64,000 bases of DNA, taken from Streptomyces sp. MNU76. Its GTDB lineage: Bacteria; Actinomycetota; Actinomycetes; Streptomycetales; Streptomycetaceae. Both the position numbers and the translations under genes were made by a program. Location: positions 682,001-746,000 of the forward strand of contig NZ_JAJKLK010000003.1 of NCBI RefSeq assembly GCF_020982545.1, given 5' to 3'. The notes below the pieces were generated by a model. The model was not told the DNA's origin, ran no database searches, and saw only the letters and a program-made list of their open reading frames with translations. The first letter of the stretch is position 1; every line of letters starts with the position of its first letter. Shown piece by piece: positions 40,139-48,615 of this stretch.

Positions 40139-40190
40139 CGAACCAGTTGGTTCGGATAGCCTGGACAGTAATCACGAACCAGTTGGTTCG
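40139..40190. promoter_or_regulatory. Two identical TetR operators
   Basis: CGAACCAGTTGGTTCG occurs at 40139-40154 and again at 40175-40190, 36 bases apart. Each copy is an inverted repeat (CGAACCA/TGGTTCG). They lie between the divergent alcohol dehydrogenase and TetR starts, covering both likely promoters. Confidence 0.85.
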
Positions 40191-40218
40191 GCAAGGGGGG
40201 CGACGTAGGATTCGGTCC

Positions 40219-40794
40219 ATGCGTCAAGCCGGACACGCCACGAGGAAGCGCCTGCTGGAGGCGGCCCGACAGGAGTTCACGGAGTACGGCGTCGCCGGGG
40301 CCCGGATCAACCGCATCGCCTCCGCCGCGCGCGCCAGCAAGGAGCGCCTCTACACGTACTTCCCCAGCAAGGAGGCTCTGTTCGCGGAGGTCATCCGGCT
40401 CTGGCTCCTCGAACTGGATGGCGTCGCCCAGCCCGCGCCGGCCGACATGCCCGGCTATGTGGGTCGCCTCTTCGACCATTTCGCGCAGAACCCACTGGAC
40501 AGCCGCCTCTCGGCCTGGATGCAACTGGAGTTCGGCGACGAGGCCCCATCCGCGCACACGGATCTCTTGAGCAATGCCATCAAGGCGGTTGCCGAGGGGC
40601 AGGCGCAGGGCGCGATCGATCCGGTGTGGGATCCGTTCGACCTGGTGATGCTGCTGGTCGGCGTCGCGCACACCATGGCGACGACGGGCCTGTCGACGCG
40701 TGGGCTCGGCGTGGAGCGAAGCCAGGTCACCACCCAGCGACGGGCCGCGGCCGTCGCGGCCGCCCGACGTCTCATCGACGAGGCGCCGTCGTAG
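40219..40794 (+). CDS. TetR-family regulator of the ADH-ALDH operon
   Basis: A 191-residue TetR protein. The HTH spans residues about 10-55: KRLLEAARQEFTEYGVAG, INRIASAARASKERLYTYF, PSKEALFAEVI. The C-terminal domain (about 60-190) is helical and TetR_C-like. The ATG at 40219 is 29 bases after the second operator, so autorepression is expected. The ligand is probably the substrate or product of the neighbouring dehydrogenases. A transposase remnant follows. Confidence 0.9.
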   Translation: MRQAGHATRKRLLEAARQEFTEYGVAGARINRIASAARASKERLYTYFPSKEALFAEVIRLWLLELDGVAQPAPADMPGYVGRLFDHFAQNPLDSRLSAWMQLEFGDEAPSAHTDLLSNAIKAVAEGQAQGAIDPVWDPFDLVMLLVGVAHTMATTGLSTRGLGVERSQVTTQRRAAAVAAARRLIDEAPS

Positions 40795-40893
40795 GAGCGG
40801 CAGGCGCGGCAGCCGGCCCCGGGTCGCGGCCGACGCGGATCCGGTGCCCGCTGATGTCCGCCGGCCAGTGGCAGGTCGGTACGTCGGCAGCGC

Positions 40894-41657
40894 TCACATG
40901 TGCCGCTCGCCGCCATGACCGACGCAGGGCAGACCGTCACCCAGCTGCGGGTGCCGGACAAGACCAGCGAGATCAGCTACTTCGCCGGCCTGCTCGCCCC
41001 GTTCGACCTGGCCGGAGCGACCGTGCCGGCCGACGCCCTGCACGCCCGGCGCGGCCACGTCCGCTTCCTCGTCGAGGACGAACAGGCGTACTACGCGCTG
41101 ACGGTGAAGAAGAACCAGGCCGGATTCTACGAGAGGCTGCACTCCCTGCCCTGGAAGCAGGTGAGCACGAAGTTCCACGACCGCGTGAGGGCCACGGCCG
41201 CAAGGAGACCCGCGTGGTGCAGGCCCTGACCGTCGACGATCTCGACTTCCCGCACGTCGCCCAGGTCGCCCGCGTGGTCCGGCACCGCAGTTGCCTCAAG
41301 ACCGGCAGGCGCAGGGGCGAGACGGCCTACGTCATCACCGACCTGACCAGCCGGCCGGCAGGCAGGCATCCCCGCAACGACTCACGAAGATCATCCGACC
41401 GCAGTGGACCGTCGAGAACCGACTCCGCTTCGTCCGCGACCACCACCTTCGCGAGGACGCCTCCAAGATCCACACCGGCCACGGCCCGGAGAACACGGCC
41501 ACCCTCCGCAGCTTCGCGGTCAACCAACTCGGCACCGCCGGACACACGCACATCGCCGCAGGACTCCGGGAGATGTCCTACCAGCCGTTCACCCGCCCCC
41601 TGGCCCTCATCGGACTGGCCCGACCCGCGCGGACACATGATCACTCAGACTTTTAAA
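40894..41657 (+). pseudogene. ISAs1-family transposase remnant, 5'-truncated and frameshifted
   Basis: Three frames in order give a continuous ISAs1 match. First, MTDAGQTVTQLRVPDKTSEI...HARRGHVRFLVEDEQAYYAL to about 41190. Then ETRVVQALTVDDLDFPHVAQ to about 41360. Then RPQWTVENRLRFVRDHHLRE...SFAVNQLGTAGHTHIAAGLR to a stop at 41655. The N-terminal third is missing and two frameshifts are needed, so the element is dead. Confidence 0.8.
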
Positions 41658-41748
41658 CCGCCCTGGGAGCAGGCCCGGCGGGCCGAAGCTGACGGAGGGG
41701 AGGTCGGGCCGGCCGCAGTTCACCTGCCTCAGATCGCGTCTCTGCACG

Positions 41749-42035
41749 CGGGCCATGGTCGCGATGAGTTCCGCGCGGAGTTGGCCGCGACCGATCGTGA
41801 CCGGGACGAGGTCGTCGGTGAGACCAGCGTGGTGCGCGCGGCCAACGAGCTGCTCGCCGAGGGCGGATATCCGGCGCCGACCATGGACAAGGCCGCGGCA
41901 CGGGCGGGGGTGGGCAAGGCGACCGTGTACCGGCGCTGGAGGTCCCGCACAGAGCTTGCCGCCGAGGATCTGGGCATCCCGGGCGGGGTCACGTGGAGGG
42001 CCCGAGGCGCCGGGGGGACGGCGCAATCGCGCACT
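41749..42035 (-). pseudogene. Rearranged TetR gene fragment with an inverted HTH segment
   Basis: This fragment is a copy of the 3'-53850 to 54150-5' part of the intact TetR gene at 53536-54162. On the reverse strand it reads RRPPGASGPPRDPARDAQIL, is then interrupted, and resumes with HAGLTDDLVPVTIGRGQLRA. Between them, bases 41834-41966 (133 bp) are the exact inverse of 53947-54079. The HTH (VRAANELLAEGGYPAPTMDK and AGVGKATVYRRW) is now coded on the + strand. Seven bases (CCAGCGC) and two more were lost at the joints. The fragment ends at CACT (42032-42035), where a 4.7-kb segment begins. Confidence 0.85.
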
Positions 42036-42669
42036 ACTGGTGCGGGGACGTGAGGATGCCCTGGGAGAGAGCGAGGGTGACCGCTGCGGTGCGGTCGTTG
42101 ACGCTCAGCTTGACGAACGTTCGCAGTAGGTGCGTCTTCACCGTCGCTTCGCCGATGTACAACTGCCGACCGATCTCGCTGTTGGACAGACCGCGCGCGA
42201 CGAGGCCGAGTACCTGAACCTCGCGGGGGGTCAACTGCTCCCCGGACGGCGCCTGCATGTGGCTCACCAGCCGGGCGGCCACCGGCGGGGCGAGGACGGT
42301 TTCGCCGCGGGCGGCCGCCCGGATGGCGTCGGTCAGGGTGCCGATCGGGGTGTCCTTGAGCAGGTACCCGGTGGCGCCAGCCTCGATCGCCGGCAGGATG
42401 TCGGCGTCGCCCTCGTAGGTGGTCAGCACGAGCACGCGAATGCCGGGGTGCTCCTGGCGGATGCGCGCCGTCGCGGTGGCGCCGTCGGTACCCGGCATCC
42501 GCAGGTCCATCAGGACGACGTGCGGGCGCGTTGCGGCGGCGAGGACGATCGCCTCGTCGCCGGAGCCGGCCTCGCCGACGACCCGCAGGTCGTCGTAGGC
42601 TTCCAGCATGCCGCGGAGGCCGAAGCGTACGACGGGATGGTCGTCGACGATCAGGATGTGGACAGTCAT
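42034..42669 (-). CDS. NarL/LuxR-type response regulator
   Basis: A 211-residue two-component regulator. The receiver has LIVDDHPVVRFGL (acidic pair), VVLMDLRMPGTDG with the phospho-Asp near residue 54, and VLVLTTYEGDAD. The output domain is a LuxR HTH, LTPREVQVLGLVARGLSNSE with GEATVKTHLLRTFVKL. It is 18 bases after its partner kinase gene. The stop codon lies exactly at the junction with the TetR fragment, so the natural C-terminus may have been altered by a few residues. Confidence 0.92.
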   Translation of the reverse strand: MTVHILIVDDHPVVRFGLRGMLEAYDDLRVVGEAGSGDEAIVLAAATRPHVVLMDLRMPGTDGATATARIRQEHPGIRVLVLTTYEGDADILPAIEAGATGYLLKDTPIGTLTDAIRAAARGETVLAPPVAARLVSHMQAPSGEQLTPREVQVLGLVARGLSNSEIGRQLYIGEATVKTHLLRTFVKLSVNDRTAAVTLALSQGILTSPHQ

Positions 42670-42687
42670 CGAGCTGGTTCCGCCCGC

Positions 42688-43929
42688 TCAGTGGTCGGGT
42701 GTGGGGCCGAGATCATGCAGTAGCTGCAGGCTACGCGCCGCCTGCTCGGCCAGGGTCAGCGGCAGCTCGACCCGCACCGTGGTGCCTTGGCCAGGAGTCG
42801 ATTGCACCGTGCAGGTTCCGCCGAGGCTGGAGGCGCGGGTGCGAATGCCGAGCAGGCCGTATCCACCCCGGATGACGGCCGGGGCGAAGCCCTGGCCGTC
42901 ATCGGTCACTGCCAGTGCCACGAGGCCGTGGTAGTGGCGTAGTTCGATCCGTACTTTCGTGGCGTCGGCATGCTTGCCGACATTGGTCAGGGCCTCCTGC
43001 GCGGTGCGCAGCAGGGCGATGTCGGTGCCGGTGGGCGCGCCGGACCGCTCGCCGACTATCGACACCTCGACGTGCGTACCCGTGTCGCGGGTGTGCCGGG
43101 CGGCGAGCCGGTCCAGGGCATCCGCGAGGCCGCGGCCGGTCAGATCGACCGGGGCCAACGCGGCGATCAGTGAGCGTGCCTCCGCGAGGTTCTCGCGGGC
43201 GGTTTTCTCCAGGATGTCGAGCTGACCGTCGGCGGCTGTCGCATCACGGAACAGGGTCGTCCGCGCGGCCTGGGCGAGCATGAGGACGCTGGTGAAGCCC
43301 TGTGCCAGGGTGTCGTGGATCTCGGCGGCCAGGCGTTCACGTTCGGCATGGACGCCGGCCTCGTGGCCCGCGCGTTCCAGTGCGGCCCGGGTCCGGGTCA
43401 GTTCCTCGATCAGCTCGGCCCGTTTGCGGTTCTGCTCGCGGATGCCGGTCAGATAGGCGCCCGCGAGGATCGTCACGGTCATGGGTACCAGAACGGTCAC
43501 GCCGGCCATCGCCAGCGTGTAGCGGCTGATGCCGACACGCGCGATCATGGCCCAGGCGAGTTCGGCGTAGAGGATCGACAGCAGTGGCAGGCGTACGCGC
43601 CACCTCGAGACCATCACGAACAGCTGCGGGCAGAGCGCGAACAGCAGTGCGCCACCGATCGGGGCGATGGCGAGCAGGAGCGGGAACGCAACCGCCAGGG
43701 CAGCGAAATAGACCGCGCCCCAACGCTCGTCGCGGTTCTCCATGGCCCGCGGAGCGACCAGGGCGTACCAGGCGACGATGACGGCGAGCGTGATGAGAGC
43801 GAGCATGCGTTGCCCGAGCGCCACGGTGACGTCGGCCGCGACGGCGACGGCAAGAGGTATCGCGACGGCGCCGACGAGGACATGCCATCCGACGCGGTAG
43901 CGGAACCCGAAGTCGACGGTGCTGCGCAC
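42688..43929 (-). CDS. NarL-type sensor histidine kinase
   Basis: A 413-residue membrane kinase. Residues 1-150 hold about five helices (LVGAVAIPLAVAVAADVTVA and LALITLAVIVAWYALV among them), without a sizeable sensor domain. The HisKA_3 box is RLAAEIHDTLAQGFTSVLML. The ATPase has TAQEALTNVGKHADATKV (N box), VTDDGQGFAP and GGYGLLGIRTRA. The GTG at 43929 is five bases after AGGAGG; a GTG six bases upstream overlaps that site. It pairs with the response regulator downstream. The divergent gene pair encodes a membrane peptide and a sulfite-oxidase-like protein, its likely target. Confidence 0.9.
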   Translation of the reverse strand: MRSTVDFGFRYRVGWHVLVGAVAIPLAVAVAADVTVALGQRMLALITLAVIVAWYALVAPRAMENRDERWGAVYFAALAVAFPLLLAIAPIGGALLFALCPQLFVMVSRWRVRLPLLSILYAELAWAMIARVGISRYTLAMAGVTVLVPMTVTILAGAYLTGIREQNRKRAELIEELTRTRAALERAGHEAGVHAERERLAAEIHDTLAQGFTSVLMLAQAARTTLFRDATAADGQLDILEKTARENLAEARSLIAALAPVDLTGRGLADALDRLAARHTRDTGTHVEVSIVGERSGAPTGTDIALLRTAQEALTNVGKHADATKVRIELRHYHGLVALAVTDDGQGFAPAVIRGGYGLLGIRTRASSLGGTCTVQSTPGQGTTVRVELPLTLAEQAARSLQLLHDLGPTPDH

Positions 43930-44151
43930 TGCCACCTCCTGCCCACCTTCGCTCGCCGTGATCCGGCCGCCAGTCTACGAGCGCCCCTGTCCAAGGTGCC
44001 CGGCTCGGCGCCGGGGAACGTCCACGCACCGGTGGAGCCGTGCGTACGTCGATCGGTGGACAACGGGGTCCAACCAAGCGTTGTCGCGGCGGCGGCCACA
44101 GAACCGTCACGCTCGTTGTCGAGAACCCCGGTCCGCATCTGGAGGTACCCC

Positions 44152-44355
44152 ATGAAGAAGAACTGGCTCGTCCTCGTCCTCGGCGCCCTGCTGATCTTTT
44201 TCGGCGTGACCTGGACCTTGCAGGGAATCGACGTCATGAAGGGCTCGGCGATGAGCGGCGTGACGCTGTGGGCGGTCGTCGGGCCGATCGTGGCGCTCGT
44301 CGGTCTGGTCGTGCTGGGTGTCGGCATCGCCCGGCGACGTCGGGTCGGCCGATGA
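44152..44355 (+). CDS. Small two-helix membrane protein
   Basis: A 67-residue protein with two hydrophobic helices, WLVLVLGALLIFFGVTWTLQ (about 5-24) and LWAVVGPIVALVGLVVLGVG (about 38-58), and a basic C-terminus. The ATG follows GGAGG (44141-44145). Its stop overlaps the start of the molybdo-oxidoreductase gene (ATGA), so it may help that protein's membrane placement. No family name is known to me. Confidence 0.75.
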   Translation: MKKNWLVLVLGALLIFFGVTWTLQGIDVMKGSAMSGVTLWAVVGPIVALVGLVVLGVGIARRRRVGR

Positions 44356-46055
44356 GCGCCAAACAGCTGTCCGGCGCCGACGCGGAGGCTCAGGAGGCAG
44401 GTCGGCCGGCCCCGGAACGACCGCCCAAACAGTGGTACGGAGAGCTTGCCGGCGTCGCGGCCACCGCGCTCGCCCTGGGCGTCGGTGAGCTGGTGGCAGC
44501 CGCGACGGGCGGGCCCTCAGCGCCCCTCGTGGCGGTGGGTGGCGTCGCCGTGGACGCCGCGCCGACTCCCGTCAAGGAGTTCGCGGTCACGGTGTTCTAC
44601 ACGTACGACAAGCTGGCGCTGCAGGCGGGAATCGTGCTGGTGCTGGCGGTCTTCGCCGCGATCATCGGTGTCATGGCCATGCGTCGGCTCCGGTACGGGT
44701 TGGCCGGGGTCGCCGTGTTCGGGATGATCGGCGTACTTGCGTCAGCGACCCGCTCCAGCGCCACATGGGCGTACCCGCTGCCGTCGGTGGTCGGTGCACT
44801 GGCTGCCGCCGGCCTTCTGGCACTGCTGCGCCACACCCTGCCGCGCCGTGCGGCGGCATCGGCGCGGGACCTGAGCGACGACACCGGCCCGGACGGGGGC
44901 GGGGCGGCGCAGGAAGTCACCGCCCCCGTGCAGGGCGTCCGCTTGCCGTCGTCGGATACCGGCGTCCCGGTGGTGGACGGCGTGGGACAGCCACCGGGCC
45001 GGAGACGGTTTCTCGTGCTGGCGTACGGGGCGATCGGTGCGGCCGCGGTGGCCGTACCGGGCGGACGTCGGCTCTGGGCACAGCGTGTGGCCGCGGCCCG
45101 GGCCACGGTAGTTCTTCCGTCCCCGTCGAGCCCGGCACCGCCCTTGCCCGCCAAGGTCTCCGCTGACGTGCCCGGAGTGACGAAGTTCGTGACCGCGAAT
45201 GCGGACTTCTACCGGATCGACACCGCGTTGACGGTGCCCCAGATGGAACCGAAGGACTGGCGGCTGAGGATTCATGGCCGGGTGAAACGGCCGCTGACGT
45301 TGACGTACGAGCAACTGCTGGCACGGCCGATGGTGGAGCGGTACATCACACTGACATGTGTGTCCAACGAGGTCGGTGGTGAGTTGGTCGGCAACGCGCG
45401 GTGGTTGGGGGTGTCGATCAAGGATCTGCTGGACGAAGTCGAGCCGGATGACGGGGCGGACCAGGTGGTGAGCCGTTCCGTGGACGGCTATACGGCCGGT
45501 ACGCCGACGACGGCGTTGCGTGACGGGCGGGACGCGCTGCTGGCGGTCGGGATGAACGGGGAGCCACTGCCGGTCGAACACGGGTTTCCGGTCCGGATGG
45601 TGGTGCCCGGACTGTACGGATACGTATCGGCGACGAAGTGGCTGACGGAGCTGGAGCTGAGCAGCTTCTCGGACTTCAGCGCCTATTGGGTACGGCGGGA
45701 TTACGCGGCGCTGGCTCCGGTGAAGACACAGTCGCGGATCGACACACCGACCGCGGGCAAGCGGCTGGAGCGGGGTCCGGTAATGGTGGCCGGAGTGGCG
45801 TGGGCGCAGCATCATGGAGTGAGCGCGGTGGAGGTCCGCGTGGATGACGGACCATGGCGGCAAGCAATGCTCGCGGCCGTGCCGTCGGTGGACACCTGGC
45901 GGCAGTGGAGCTGGCCGTGGCAGGCGACGCCCGGCAAGCATCGGCTGCAAGTACGCGCCATCGACCACACCGGCCAGGTGCAGACAGGGCAGGCACACAA
46001 GCCGCTTCCCGACGGGGCAACCGGCTGGCACACGATCAAGGTCACGGTCACCTGA
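44352..46055 (+). CDS. Membrane-anchored molybdopterin oxidoreductase (sulfite-oxidase-like)
   Basis: A 567-residue protein. Residues about 25-180 hold four helices (GVAATALALGVGELVAAATG; LQAGIVLVLAVFAAIIGVMA; GLAGVAVFGMIGVLASA; PSVVGALAAAGLLALL). GRRRFLVLAYGAIGAAAVAV near residue 220 is another membrane or Tat-like segment. The catalytic domain follows: FYRIDTALTVPQ, WRLRIHGRVKRPLTLTYEQL, and YITLTCVSNEVGG with the molybdenum-ligand Cys. The C-terminal Mo-co dimerisation domain (VEVRVDDGPWRQA) ends it. The active site would lie outside the membrane. It is controlled probably by the divergent two-component system. Substrate unknown. Confidence 0.9.
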   Translation: MSAKQLSGADAEAQEAGRPAPERPPKQWYGELAGVAATALALGVGELVAAATGGPSAPLVAVGGVAVDAAPTPVKEFAVTVFYTYDKLALQAGIVLVLAVFAAIIGVMAMRRLRYGLAGVAVFGMIGVLASATRSSATWAYPLPSVVGALAAAGLLALLRHTLPRRAAASARDLSDDTGPDGGGAAQEVTAPVQGVRLPSSDTGVPVVDGVGQPPGRRRFLVLAYGAIGAAAVAVPGGRRLWAQRVAAARATVVLPSPSSPAPPLPAKVSADVPGVTKFVTANADFYRIDTALTVPQMEPKDWRLRIHGRVKRPLTLTYEQLLARPMVERYITLTCVSNEVGGELVGNARWLGVSIKDLLDEVEPDDGADQVVSRSVDGYTAGTPTTALRDGRDALLAVGMNGEPLPVEHGFPVRMVVPGLYGYVSATKWLTELELSSFSDFSAYWVRRDYAALAPVKTQSRIDTPTAGKRLERGPVMVAGVAWAQHHGVSAVEVRVDDGPWRQAMLAAVPSVDTWRQWSWPWQATPGKHRLQVRAIDHTGQVQTGQAHKPLPDGATGWHTIKVTVT

Positions 46056-46141
46056 GCAAGGTCCGCCGACGAACCTGCCGGATAGAGCGCGAAACCAGAC
46101 TGGAGTATTAGTACTGCGTGGGGCTTCACCATTCCCGCTGG

Positions 46142-46525
46142 TCAGGAGCGTGGTTTCGAGCCTAGCGGGCTGACGGAGCGTCGGGGGGCAGTTCGGGTAA
46201 GGCGGCCGGTACGGCTGGAGAGGTCGCGCACGATCGCCAGGATCTTGCGACAGTCGCCGGGCGGCGCGCCCTCGTCGGCCGCGTCGCTGCGGTGCGGGAT
46301 GAGCAGGACTGCCCGCCCGGCCACCTTCGCCGATACCGGAGCGGCAGCCCCGGCGTCGGCCGGGGCCTGCTCGGCCAGGCGGTTCAGCACCCGCTCTGCG
46401 ATCGCCAGTTCATCCCGCTCGACCTGGACCTCCTGGAGTTGCTTGGCCAACTCCTCGGCGAGAGCGTCCAGTTTGCTCCGGCCGACGGTGATCCACTGCC
46501 GCCCCTGCATCCCCCGCGTTCTCAC
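46142..46525 (-). CDS. Coiled-coil hypothetical protein, C-terminus probably lost
   Basis: A 127-residue frame. RSKLDALAEELAKQLQEVQV and ERDELAIAERVLNRLAEQ form a coiled coil, followed by VAGRAVLLIPHRSDAADEGA and CRKILAIVRDLS. I associate this pattern with a Streptomyces protein that carries a further winged-helix-like domain. Here the last 20 residues look unrelated, so the gene is likely truncated. It sits at the right edge of the 4.7-kb insertion. Start ambiguous (46525 or 46510). Confidence 0.5.
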   Translation of the reverse strand: MRTRGMQGRQWITVGRSKLDALAEELAKQLQEVQVERDELAIAERVLNRLAEQAPADAGAAAPVSAKVAGRAVLLIPHRSDAADEGAPPGDCRKILAIVRDLSSRTGRLTRTAPRRSVSPLGSKPRS

Positions 46526-46710
46526 GGCGTGCTGACCTGCTGACGGATCGTAGGCGGGGGCCGGTCGTGGGCGCAGGCGAACCCGGCGTCCCGCCGGAGC
46601 CGGACCTGCCCGATGATCTACGCCATGGTCATCGGCCGCCGACCGGCACGAGTACCTAACTCGCCATTCACACCAGACCCGCGACCTGCGACTTCACGAT
46701 GCACACCGCT
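46526..46710. other. Unassigned edge of the inserted segment
   Basis: No coding frame or transposon end is recognised here. It directly adjoins the second CACT (46711-46714), where the duplicated oxidoreductase unit resumes. Confidence 0.35.
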
Positions 46711-47822
46711 CACTGGGGTCGGGCATGCCTGCTCTCTTCTCGCACTAGGACCACTTTGTATCGAGCTTATCGGCTCTGTTAGCGTCCTTCACGCGCGAAC
46801 CCGGAACACGCTTGTATCGGGTTCTGAAGTGATCAACCTGATCGTGAGGTGGCGTAATGAAAGCTGTGGGTTTCACCGAGTTCGGCGGCCCGGAGGTCAT
46901 GCGGGTTCTGGATCTGCCGGAGCCGCATGCCGGGCCCGGGCAGGTGCGGATCAAGGTGGCCGCCGCCGCTGTGCACCCGTCCGATGTCAACGCGCGGCTC
47001 GGGCTCGTCGCCGAGTACAGCCCCGAATGGTTTCCGCCCGCCGAGAAGTACGTGGTGGGGTGGGATGCGGCCGGGGTGATCGATGAGGTCGGCGAGGGAG
47101 TGCGCGCCGAATTAGCGGCCGGCGCCGAGGTGATCGCTCTGCTGGTGCCGAAACTGGCGCTGGGTGCGCAGGCGGAGTACGTGGTGGCATCGGCGGAATC
47201 GGTGGTCCGCGCACCGAAGGGGGCCGACCCGGCGGCGGCGTCGACCCTGCTGATGAACGCGCTGACCGCGCGGATGGCGTTGGAGGCCCTTGAGCCGGCG
47301 CCAGGAGCAACCGTCGCGGTGACCGGCGCGGCCGGTGCGGTCGGCGGTTACGCGGTGCAACTGGCCAAGGCCGCCGGGCTGACGGTGATCGCCGACGCGG
47401 CCCAGAGGGACCGGGACCTCGTCATCGGCCTGGGCGCCGATCACGTGCTCCCACGCGGGGGCCAGTTCGCCGAACGGGTCCGTGATCTGTGCCCCGGCGG
47501 CGCGGACGGGATCATCGACGGCGCGGTGATGAACGACACGGTCACCGCAGCGGTACGCGACGGCGGAAGCATCGCGACCGTGCAGGGATTCACCGGGATC
47601 GCGGACCGTGCTGTGCGCTGGTGCCCCGTTTTCGTGCACAACCGGGTCCGGGACACGGCGGCCCTGACGGAACTGCGCGACCAGGCCGAGGCCGGCATCC
47701 TCACGCTCCGCGTCGCGGCGACATTTCCCGTCGACCAGGCGGAAGCGGCGCACCGGCTCTTCGAAGCCGGCGGCGTACGCGGCCGTCCCGTTCTGATGTT
47801 CTGAGCCAGGACGAGGACTGAC
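46711..47822 (+). repeat. Direct repeat copy A (oxidoreductase unit)
   Basis: These 1,112 bases are nearly identical to 54147-55257, in the same direction. They include the promoter region, the whole oxidoreductase gene and 18 bases after its stop. The copies differ at scattered sites, including the start codon (ATG here, GTG there) and one indel in the leader, so they are true duplicates that have begun to diverge. 6.3 kb with the P450 genes lies between them. Confidence 0.92.
46857..47804 (+). CDS. NADP-dependent quinone oxidoreductase-like protein, copy A
   Basis: A 315-residue zinc-free medium-chain dehydrogenase of the quinone oxidoreductase type. [20 protein letters not shown] starts the fold, and [20 protein letters not shown] (AxxGxxG) binds [25 protein letters not shown] is the usual C-terminus. 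Only four residues differ from copy B (54292-55239). The adjacent regulator copy is destroyed by inversion and insertion, but the leader is kept, so the intact TetR at 53536 could still act on it. A strong hairpin follows. Confidence 0.92.
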   Translation: MKAVGFTEFGGPEVMRVLDLPEPHAGPGQVRIKVAAAAVHPSDVNARLGLVAEYSPEWFPPAEKYVVGWDAAGVIDEVGEGVRAELAAGAEVIALLVPKLALGAQAEYVVASAESVVRAPKGADPAAASTLLMNALTARMALEALEPAPGATVAVTGAAGAVGGYAVQLAKAAGLTVIADAAQRDRDLVIGLGADHVLPRGGQFAERVRDLCPGGADGIIDGAVMNDTVTAAVRDGGSIATVQGFTGIADRAVRWCPVFVHNRVRDTAALTELRDQAEAGILTLRVAATFPVDQAEAAHRLFEAGGVRGRPVLMF

Positions 47823-47899
47823 CGCCCCGCCCCGCTCGACTCGCTGACAGAGCTGCAGGATCAGTTGCCAGGCATCGGCATCAGGGGCCGGCAGGAACT

Positions 47900-47942
47900 G
47901 TGTGACCCATCCTGTCGGCCCCGCCGGCGGGATGGGTCACAC
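47900..47942. terminator. 13-bp perfect stem-loop after oxidoreductase copy A
   Basis: GTGTGACCCATCC (47900-47912) pairs with GGATGGGTCACAC (47930-47942); the 17-base loop is itself GC-rich. It lies about 95 bases after the stop and beyond the duplicated sequence, so it belongs to the older surroundings of the P450 genes. Confidence 0.7.
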
Positions 47943-48042
47943 CCCGGGCACCACCACAGCCGTGCGCAGCCCTCCGGCCTCCACCCTGTGCGGCACCCAT
48001 CCGACCGCAGGGTTGACAGCAACCTGGCATCCACAATATGGT

Positions 48043-48079
48043 TGACATTGTCACTGAGTGAGGATGTCAATGATTGACA
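48043..48079 (+). promoter_or_regulatory. MarR-type operators at the start of the P450 cluster
   Basis: TGACA-T-TGTCA (48043-48053) and TGTCAA-TGA-TTGACA (48065-48079) are two inverted repeats sharing TGTCAA arms. The second overlaps the MarR start codon. TTGACA also occurs as a -35-like hexamer. Autoregulation by the MarR protein is likely. Confidence 0.65.
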
Positions 48080-48516
48080 ACAGCACCCACGTTTCGGAAC
48101 TGGCCCCGGCGCTGATGCGACTCATGGCCGAGTTGACGAGAAAGACACGTGCACTCTTCGGGGACGGCGGTCTGGATTTGACGCCGGATCAGTTCGCGGT
48201 GCTCCACGCCCTTGCAGAGCACACCGACCTGATCACCCAGGCCCAGCTCGCCGCCGAGCTCGCTAGGGAGAAGACCGTCGTGCTGCGGCAGATCGACTCG
48301 CTTGAGAAGCGAGGACTGCTCGAACGGGTTGCCGACCCGGACGACCGGCGCAAGAGAGGCCTGGTCCTGACCGATGAAGGCCGTCGCGTCCACGCCGCAG
48401 CCAAGATCATCGTCGACCGGCTGATGACGGAGCTGGTCGGTGGCATGCCGGCCGAAGAACTCGGGGGCGTCGTCAAGTGTCTCGACGAGATTCGCGCGAA
48501 AACCCAGTCGCTCTGA
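48070..48516 (+). CDS. MarR-family regulator of the P450 cluster
   Basis: A 148-residue MarR protein. LTPDQFAVLHALAEHTDLI and TQAQLAAELAREKTVVLRQI form the winged helix, with the wing RVADPDDRRKRGLVLTDEG (the Asp-Arg of MarR wings). I start at ATG 48070, six bases after GAGG; in-frame GTG and ATG codons at 48058 and 48064 are too near that site. It is first in the series MarR-reductase-ferredoxin-P450-SDR, all on one strand, so it probably controls them in response to the substrate. Confidence 0.88.
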   Translation: MIDNSTHVSELAPALMRLMAELTRKTRALFGDGGLDLTPDQFAVLHALAEHTDLITQAQLAAELAREKTVVLRQIDSLEKRGLLERVADPDDRRKRGLVLTDEGRRVHAAAKIIVDRLMTELVGGMPAEELGGVVKCLDEIRAKTQSL

Positions 48517-48615
48517 ACCGAATCCCGATCGGCCAGTGCCGGCAACGGCGTCGCCGGGCTCGACTCCACCTTGCTCTGCCCCCAGGGAGGTTCACGATGG
48601 AAGGAACGCCGAACC

